A DNA stretch of 64,000 bases from CAZTJA01 sp964613745 (lineage in GTDB: Bacteria; Desulfobacterota; Desulfomonilia; Desulfomonilales; Desulfomonilaceae): the NCBI GenBank assembly GCA_964613745.1, contig CAZTJA010000001.1, positions 132,513 through 196,512 on the forward strand, written 5' to 3'. The notes beneath the pieces are model-generated. The model did not search any database, was not told where the DNA came from, and saw only the letters and a list, made by a program, of their open reading frames with translations. This document shows positions 59,901 to 64,000 of this stretch, in pieces. The position numbers and the translations under genes were made by a program. How positions within the stretch are numbered: the first letter of the stretch is position 1; the number at the start of each line of letters is the position of its first letter.

Positions 59901-60465
59901 CGGATCTGTCAAACAGTCGCAAATAGGTTTCGCCACGGAGCCCGTTCAATTCGTCACAGAGACTTCTTCGTAATGCGTGGTAATACGTCGGGTCACTGAT
60001 TCTTTTCTCCTCTGCAAACAATGCATCGGAAGTAATGAGCTCCCGCAGAGACCGGTTGGGGTAGAGTATGTGCTCGATTTCATGACGCAGCATGAACTCC
60101 GAAAGAGCGAGCATCTTTTTCTCTTCCGGTCCTCCTTCCATGAGCCCATGGTCTATATTCCCGGGTATTAAAAACGCCAAATAATCAAAAATGCGTTCAT
60201 GTACAAGTACTTTGAAGCTGCCGTTCTTCCGCACGGCGATGCTCAAGGATCTTACACAATTGTCGTCATCTTCCAATCTTACGATTTCCAAATTCTCCTG
60301 AATTTGAGCCGCCAAGATCGCGTCAGTTCCTCTATGCTTCTTGTAATACGGCAGTACACGCCGAAATACGATTGTCTTGAGAATTCCAATTACTCTTTTT
60401 GAATCATGTTCAGTAATTATTGGTAAGTTATCGAGGACATTATGATCAAATTCTAAAGGGAACAT
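56992..60465 (-). CDS. Large Lon-type protease with HExxH N-terminal region and receiver-like C-terminal extension
   Basis: This 1157-residue protein has four parts. The N-terminal ~330 residues are not the usual Lon substrate domain but contain HEIEH (128-132), a possible zinc-peptidase motif. AAA+ comes next: Walker A GPPGVGKT at 457-464, Walker B FIMDEVDKA near 525. Third is a Lon protease domain with Ser792 in PKDGPSAGG and Lys835 in GGVPAK, 43 residues apart as in E. coli Lon. Last is a ~235-residue extension with a receiver-like start (LFIVDDELDSRI, about 995). ATG 60465 follows GAGGGG; the frame opens further to a TTG at 60510. It is coupled to the CrtC-like gene downstream. A cytoplasmic quality-control protease with additional regulation is inferred. 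Confidence 0.85.
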   Translation of the reverse strand: MFPLEFDHNVLDNLPIITEHDSKRVIGILKTIVFRRVLPYYKKHRGTDAILAAQIQENLEIVRLEDDDNCVRSLSIAVRKNGSFKVLVHERIFDYLAFLIPGNIDHGLMEGGPEEKKMLALSEFMLRHEIEHILYPNRSLRELITSDALFAEEKRISDPTYYHALRRSLCDELNGLRGETYLRLFDRSEGKLNDENQVSELVSRYVYVLRDYPENLLDDIFPFADEELNLKLLGACFRRTGETNHSLFIRTVYLQKLLHLFLLLMNGDPVRAEKIFEKFKNRWGFFHLLRELDIPENSVEDKSPKEMFEIFKDRLKLMKGKATVTTPPTVSMPKPQPEPVAPKSMKERIEEARENRHIPKAAFEIIDKNKLNAVGQSGSKYSELIDTLLAIPWGKIKKIEVSPHEFETGLNKSHHGLVKPKEMTADIFSNLIWRYQDFDESEISGWRGTGSSFLLVGPPGVGKTSLAISIAKNLGIPYHKISLGGMRDEADLKGHGFSYEGSKPGAIVQGLVKMGAMNGMFIMDEVDKAEKFAISTLLEILDPEQNHLFHDKYIQTTVDIDLSNCHFILTANTLETVPPPVINRCEVVFLDRYTVEEKVEIARTYLIERIRRKYRIAEDQVFFDPKQEEDILRHIIKSYTYEAGVRELERVIRTLFLRALRKEVMGNSQAAVLNSDKVAEYLEPARPKRGINEYDGIGEIMGLGVNPELGVGSLIPIQATPVHLGLNGESGRSHFSSVHATGNIQKIMDESRKVAMTAILHCAEYLGIQPGQLEEPIHLHFMGGSTPKDGPSAGGAIALALASVFSGNAIRRDLAMTGEIDTQGRITAIGGVPAKIEAAIDAGCKTIIVPLENLENDEGIEKLSKHLQKKLQVLTYQEWRCNKEPFDHENYVAQIIGVDHILQASDIAFIVAEEVKSLESFRPEYSIGDIMAQTGDADRIHVIVPDEISGIESRIFQRAFSSHTRFLISEKQEKLISAHNRSLINDHRLFIVDDELDSRISVLKSLLESHGTISVSVSWNLAQAILNVLEKYVLEKRLRIFVVDRADQSTKSFVKTSVIHNLFDILAKLTDEQHSFIPFIAYENGIYVQSRLFIPEKYRLDERRASKIYEQTIMSWLSQDDSEDNLVSGLITPTARSGNESHALHAALETINGKCFL

Positions 60466-60572
60466 ATCAATACCCCTCATCTCATAGTTAATAATTGTTC
60501 TATGTGACAAATTAGGGTCGAAAAGTACCCAATATTAAGCTGGATATTATGGCGGGAAGTTTCCTGTCTCAC

Positions 60573-60602
60573 AAAAAAAAACGCAGCCATAAGCTGCGTT
60601 TT
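60573..60602 (-). terminator. Strong intrinsic terminator after the YeiH-type gene
   Basis: Stem 60579-60587 with 60593-60601 (aaacgcagc/gctgcgttt) and a five-base loop. On the minus strand it is followed by about nine Us. It insulates the lon gene from yeiH transcription. Confidence 0.88.
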
Positions 60603-60626
60603 CCAGACCGAACAGTCAAACGTTAC

Positions 60627-62165
60627 CTAGAAAACCGGAGTCGCCACAAAGACGCCACCGAAGATTAAGTATGCGAGAAGAAGGGTCCAAAGAACGTTTA
60701 AAGTTTGGGCTATTATGAAAGCGAGAGCGGGTCGACCGCCGCCAAGTCTGGAAAGCTCAGAAAAATTAGTTTCCAAGCCTATTGATGTGAATGCCAATGC
60801 AAACCACCAAGTGCGGATTCCACCCAGGGAACCTTTCACCTTGTTGACGATAGCAGGATCGAGCACGAAACTGAATACCAATGAAGCTACCATGAAGCCA
60901 AGCACGAACTTCGGGAATCTGTTCCAAATTTCTATAGCTCCGGGTTTTTCGCCGCCGGGAACTTCTTCCGCACGCTTAAACGTCCAGATCACGGCAAGAA
61001 TAAAAGCTGCGAAACCGATGAGAACGTTCTGGGACATCTTTACGATGACGCCGACTTTCATTGCCGTTTCACTGATCAGCGCTCCCGCAGCCACAACGGA
61101 CCCACTTGTGTCCAAAGTGCCGCCAAGCCAAGCTCCCGCTACTGCATCGGGCATTCCCGTCCACTTTGCTATCACAGGCTGCAACACCATCATCGGCACT
61201 GCGCAAATAAGGACCAGAGAAGTGGTGTAACTCAGCTTTTTCGGATCACCTTTGATAGCACCTGAGGTTGCAATAGCGGCCGAAACTCCGCAAATTGCGA
61301 CTGCACTCGAAAGGATTGCTGCGAATTCATCGTCTATTTTGAATTTCATGCAGATCCAATAACAGGAATACCAGATAACCGAGACAACTAGGACAGCCTG
61401 AATTATTCCCAGGGAACCTGCTTGCAATATCTCCTTAAATAGAATACCTGAACCCAAGATCACTAATCCGGTCTTGATGTAGAATTCGGTCTGAACTGCC
61501 GGCTTAAGCCAATCGGGTACACCGATTACATTGCTGATAAACAAACCCAAAAACAGGCACCAGAGCACGTACTCGAGGCCGTATTCGGTAATGGTGTAGT
61601 TGCCTGCAATAAATTGGGCTATCCAAGCAATAAGAAACACAATAGGAAATCCAGCAATAAAAGATCCTACCGGCACATTGAGAATCGATAAACAAACGGC
61701 GCTCAGAACGAGCATCCCGACACCGATTATGAGCGACCAAACTATGTTGTCCGCGGTGAAAATTTTCGATATTAGGTTTCCGGAATTGGAAGCAATCTCT
61801 TTCGAAAATTTTGTGACTTCAGTTTTTAGCGCTTTGTCTTTAGTAGCTTTGGCGGCTTCATCGAATTTCTTAGCGGCATCTGAAATCGCTTTTCTGTCAC
61901 CTTTGTCCATAGCCGCTTTAAGTCCCCTAGCCTCGGTTTCTAGGGCTGTTTCCCCCTTGTTCTTGGCTTTGTCTGCAATCTCCTGAACTTTAGGAGACGC
62001 CATTGCCACGAAACCGGCGAATTCAGAATCCGTAGTCCATTTAAATTTTGGAATTTTGATACTTAAACCACCAAGAATGATGGCTATAATGAAGAAGCCC
62101 AACCAGACTGCCAACCAATCTTCCGTTTTCCATAAAGAAGACCAGTCATATCCTTTCTTCGCCAA
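60627..62165 (-). CDS. YeiH-family putative sulfate exporter with a coiled-coil insert
   Basis: The 512-residue protein has a first membrane helix at about 18-35. A hydrophilic, Ala/Lys/Glu-rich helical segment follows at 58-125. About ten further helices carry the YeiH/UPF0324 features (AICGVSAAIATSGAIKGD, GAWLGGTLDTSGSVVAAG). YeiH proteins are predicted anion or sulfate exporters; typical members are about 350 residues, so the insert makes this one long. TTG start with AAAGGAGG seven bases before. A strong terminator follows. In a sulfate- or sulfur-metabolising anaerobe it may move sulfonates or sulfite; substrate not shown. Confidence 0.85.
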   Translation of the reverse strand: MAKKGYDWSSLWKTEDWLAVWLGFFIIAIILGGLSIKIPKFKWTTDSEFAGFVAMASPKVQEIADKAKNKGETALETEARGLKAAMDKGDRKAISDAAKKFDEAAKATKDKALKTEVTKFSKEIASNSGNLISKIFTADNIVWSLIIGVGMLVLSAVCLSILNVPVGSFIAGFPIVFLIAWIAQFIAGNYTITEYGLEYVLWCLFLGLFISNVIGVPDWLKPAVQTEFYIKTGLVILGSGILFKEILQAGSLGIIQAVLVVSVIWYSCYWICMKFKIDDEFAAILSSAVAICGVSAAIATSGAIKGDPKKLSYTTSLVLICAVPMMVLQPVIAKWTGMPDAVAGAWLGGTLDTSGSVVAAGALISETAMKVGVIVKMSQNVLIGFAAFILAVIWTFKRAEEVPGGEKPGAIEIWNRFPKFVLGFMVASLVFSFVLDPAIVNKVKGSLGGIRTWWFALAFTSIGLETNFSELSRLGGGRPALAFIIAQTLNVLWTLLLAYLIFGGVFVATPVF

Positions 62166-62470
62166 TTTTCAACCTCCTTTCCATGAACGAACCTCAAGTA
62201 TCTTGTTACGGGCTCATCCGATTTCCCGGATGGGGCATGTTGCCTACCTATACTCAAAACGAAACATGTTGAGCCTATACATTTTCGTCACTTTCAGCTT
62301 CGGATCTATATGGTCAAACAGCAACTCTAGATGTGGAAATGTCGATTGAAGAGTACTCAGAGCGATTTTGTAAACTTTTAGTTTATTGAATCCTAGTATA
62401 ACGCAAAATTCTGACTGTGCAATCATGAATTTCAAGCTTTAAGCGGATCAATTGAGATCAAAACAAGGAT
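62166..62470. other. 305-bp intergenic region upstream of the YeiH-type gene
   Basis: The region holds the leader of the YeiH-type gene (minus strand). A small perfect stem CATCCG/CGGATG with a six-base loop lies near 62219-62236. A TATACT-like -10 (about 62397) is present with a poor -35. I see no gene or recognisable riboswitch. Confidence 0.45.
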
Positions 62471-63187
62471 TCATGATAGAGCACATTCTTGAATGCTACG
62501 AATCCTCTTTATTCCATCTGCGGCAAGAGAGATCAATGAATTCATTTTGAGTACGGAGAAAGGATTGCCTTCAGCAGTTGCCTGTACTTCCACGAGATCC
62601 CCACTTCCGGTCATAACTACGTTCATATCGACCTCCGCTCGCGAATCTTCTTCATAATCCAGATCCGTAAGGCACTCCCCTTGAACGATGCCTACGCTTA
62701 TTGCCGCAACCGAGTCCCTTATCGGATCTTCGAGTATAACACCCGAGTTAACGAGTTTCCGCACGGCAAGGGCAAGAGCAACCCATGCTCCGGTGATCGA
62801 GGCGGTTCTCGTTCCCCCATCCGCCTGTATGACATCGCAATCAAGAGTAATCGTAACTTCTCCTAAGCATTTCAAATCGGTGATGGATCGGAGAGATCTT
62901 CCGATCAGCCGTTGGATTTCCATTGTTCTACCGCCAACCTTACTCCGTTCTCTCGAAGTTCTCGTGTGAGTAGAGCGAGGCAGCATAGCGTATTCAGCTG
63001 TTACCCAACCTTTTCCAAGACCTTTTAGAAAGGGTGGAACCTTTTCTTCTATACTAGCAGCGCAGACGACCTGGGTACGCCCAGCGTGAATCATAACTGA
63101 ACCTTCGGCATGGTCCAGTACGTTCGGTTCAATTCTCCACTCCCTCAGTGACTCGTAGGAACGGCCAGGTATTCTTGAATATGGCAT
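62471..63187 (-). CDS. rph: RNase PH
   Basis: The 238-residue protein aligns with RNase PH throughout: EGSVMIHAGRTQVVCAAS at the start, the phosphate-binding RTSRERSKVGGRTMEIQRLIGRSLR region, and DCDVIQADGGTRTASITGAWVAL. It trims tRNA 3' ends by phosphorolysis and works in rRNA turnover. In many bacteria rph neighbours rdgB; here they are far apart. AAGGAAAAG lies before the ATG. The 190 bases to the next, divergent gene should contain its promoter. Confidence 0.97.
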   Translation of the reverse strand: MPYSRIPGRSYESLREWRIEPNVLDHAEGSVMIHAGRTQVVCAASIEEKVPPFLKGLGKGWVTAEYAMLPRSTHTRTSRERSKVGGRTMEIQRLIGRSLRSITDLKCLGEVTITLDCDVIQADGGTRTASITGAWVALALAVRKLVNSGVILEDPIRDSVAAISVGIVQGECLTDLDYEEDSRAEVDMNVVMTGSGDLVEVQATAEGNPFSVLKMNSLISLAADGIKRIRSIQECALS

Positions 63188-63314
63188 TTTCTTTTCCTTG
63201 AAAAAATATAATCTCGTTATCTTCGAAGTAGGGTGCCGTCAAGTCAACAGGTTTTAATTTTTTTTGTCCAGACGATATTTACTTTAACAAAAGTGGTAAA
63301 GAATTGAATTTCAT

Positions 63315-63341
63315 TTGACAAATAGAGTATGAAGATATAAA
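63315..63341 (+). promoter_or_regulatory. Possible promoter of the last gene
   Basis: TTGACA (63315-63320) and TATAAA (63336-63341) on the plus strand, but the spacer is only 15 bases. It lies 35 bases before the ATG at 63376, with AGAGGTGG in between. Confidence 0.4.
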
Positions 63342-63375
63342 GAGATGCCTGTCGGAGAATTAGAGGTGGAAGTGT

Positions 63376-64000
63376 ATGCATAGTTTTCAATCGATCAAAG
63401 GTATACTTGAAAAGAAAGGCAATCCACCGGTTGTATCTCCCTTCATAGATCCAGCCAGACCGGATTACCTCTTGCTTCATGATGCAGATGGGTTTCGGAA
63501 ACTGTTTAGTGGTAGACTTCTAAGCCGCTCTCCTGGACTTGCAAAGCGGCAGGGCTTGATGAAAGATTTCTTTTACAAGAATTCCCTCTTAAAATTCAAA
63601 GCCGACATGGCGCGTGGATTCGACATTAGCGTTACTCCCTATCCGATGGAACCCGTCATTGCGGCATGGGGCATTATCACCGATTCAGTCGGTCGAGTAT
63701 TTGATATCAAGGACGATGGGAAAGATTATATTGAACTCTGCTACCAGGGAGGATGCTGCCGTAATTCTCGGGATTGGATTTACCATGTGGAAGAACGTGG
63801 TATGGAAATAGAAGCTGAAATCAAACGTTTTTATAGCAAGTTACGAATTTTATCCGCAGACAGAATAGTCCCGGCAGCGTCTATGGGATTCGGTATTTGG
63901 GATGCTTTTTGGATGAGTTTCGATATAGAAACTGCCTTCCGACTCATTGATGAAGAATTGGACTTTGCACTGCTTGTCTTTGATTTCTGGCGGGACTTTC
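63376..64000 (+). CDS. Probable uroporphyrinogen-decarboxylase-fold (methyltransferase-type) protein, N-terminal part
   Basis: An open frame of 208 codons starts at ATG 63376 (site AGAGGTGG upstream) and runs off the window end. Part of it reads like the N-terminal half of the uroporphyrinogen decarboxylase/MtaA fold: RGFDISVTPYPMEPVIAAWG, then a region ending PAASMGFGIWDAFWMSF, DIETAFRLIDEELDF. Homologues in anaerobes move methyl groups in B12- and methylotrophy-type systems. Catalytic and zinc residues lie beyond the window, so only the fold is suggested. A GGCC pair of cysteines (QGGCC, near residue 126) is present. Divergent from rph. Confidence 0.55.
   Translation, partial: MHSFQSIKGILEKKGNPPVVSPFIDPARPDYLLLHDADGFRKLFSGRLLSRSPGLAKRQGLMKDFFYKNSLLKFKADMARGFDISVTPYPMEPVIAAWGIITDSVGRVFDIKDDGKDYIELCYQGGCCRNSRDWIYHVEERGMEIEAEIKRFYSKLRILSADRIVPAASMGFGIWDAFWMSFDIETAFRLIDEELDFALLVFDFWRDF

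Noticed and set aside
62244..62435. 63-residue minus-strand ORF in front of the YeiH-type gene
   Set aside because: No ribosome site, random-looking sequence, placed in the leader region.

Overview
This window looks like chromosomal DNA of a strictly anaerobic, Gram-negative bacterium, most likely a Desulfobacterota member (former Deltaproteobacteria; Desulfomonile/Syntrophobacter-like). That placement is inference. It rests on a 14-subunit complex I operon whose NADH module is of the HndA/HndB/HydB type, a DUF6178-like protein, a ferritin-like/rubrerythrin protein, formate-tetrahydrofolate ligase, MeaB, a benzoyl-CoA-reductase-type activase pair, OmpA/lipoprotein envelope proteins and moderate G+C. 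I see no insertion sequence, prophage, CRISPR array, rRNA or tRNA.

Layout. 0-5.4 kb: the tail of a zinc alcohol dehydrogenase, mazG, then phoH-pgpH-ybeY and a small protein. 5.4-7 kb: a minus-strand pair (tandem-domain protein, ferritin-like protein). 7.1-11.9 kb: meaB, a penicillin-acylase-fold protein that appears to have lost its nucleophile, rdgB and a 16-cysteine copper-storage-like protein. 11.9-18.5 kb: unrelated housekeeping and accessory genes (MFS, FtsX-like permease, M3 peptidase, fhs). 18.7-19.6 kb: purQ. 19.6-37.2 kb: the complete nuo operon on the minus strand (nuoA-B-C-D, then DRTGG, PHP and HATPase genes, then nuoE, a thioredoxin-like ferredoxin, and nuoF-G-H-I-J-K-L-M-N). Just upstream lie a second DRTGG gene and a CBS-HATPase gene. 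38.6-44.5 kb: DUF1003, asparagine synthetase, a zinc-ribbon/DUF2314 protein and a racemase-like CoA enzyme. 44.6-50.4 kb: a five-gene envelope cluster of OmpA-TPR, caspase-DUF4384, DUF4384-caspase, DUF4384 and OmpA. 50.4-53.6 kb: an FN3/TPR lipoprotein, a parvulin isomerase and a DUF6178-type pair. 53.9-55.6 kb: BcrD- and BcrA-like activases. 55.6-55.8 kb: a complete miniature transcription unit for a 27-residue membrane protein. 55.8-60.5 kb: a CrtC/AttH-like secreted protein coupled to a 1157-residue Lon protease with new N- and C-terminal regions. 60.6-64 kb: a YeiH-type transporter, RNase PH and the start of a probable uroporphyrinogen-decarboxylase-fold protein.

How the parts fit. The nuo operon gives a proton-pumping NADH:quinone oxidoreductase. 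Its electron-input subunits resemble those of bifurcating hydrogenases, and it is interleaved with small signalling-type proteins (DRTGG, CBS, PHP, two GHKL ATPases) that probably tune it to redox or energy state. The best candidates for undescribed biology are four. They are the exported caspase/DUF4384/OmpA module, the HExxH-Lon-receiver-like fusion, the 27-residue membrane protein with its own promoter, ribosome site and terminator, and the PHP gene, whose conserved N-terminus has no ordinary start codon. All functional statements come from reading the sequence and remembered family features; no database search was run.
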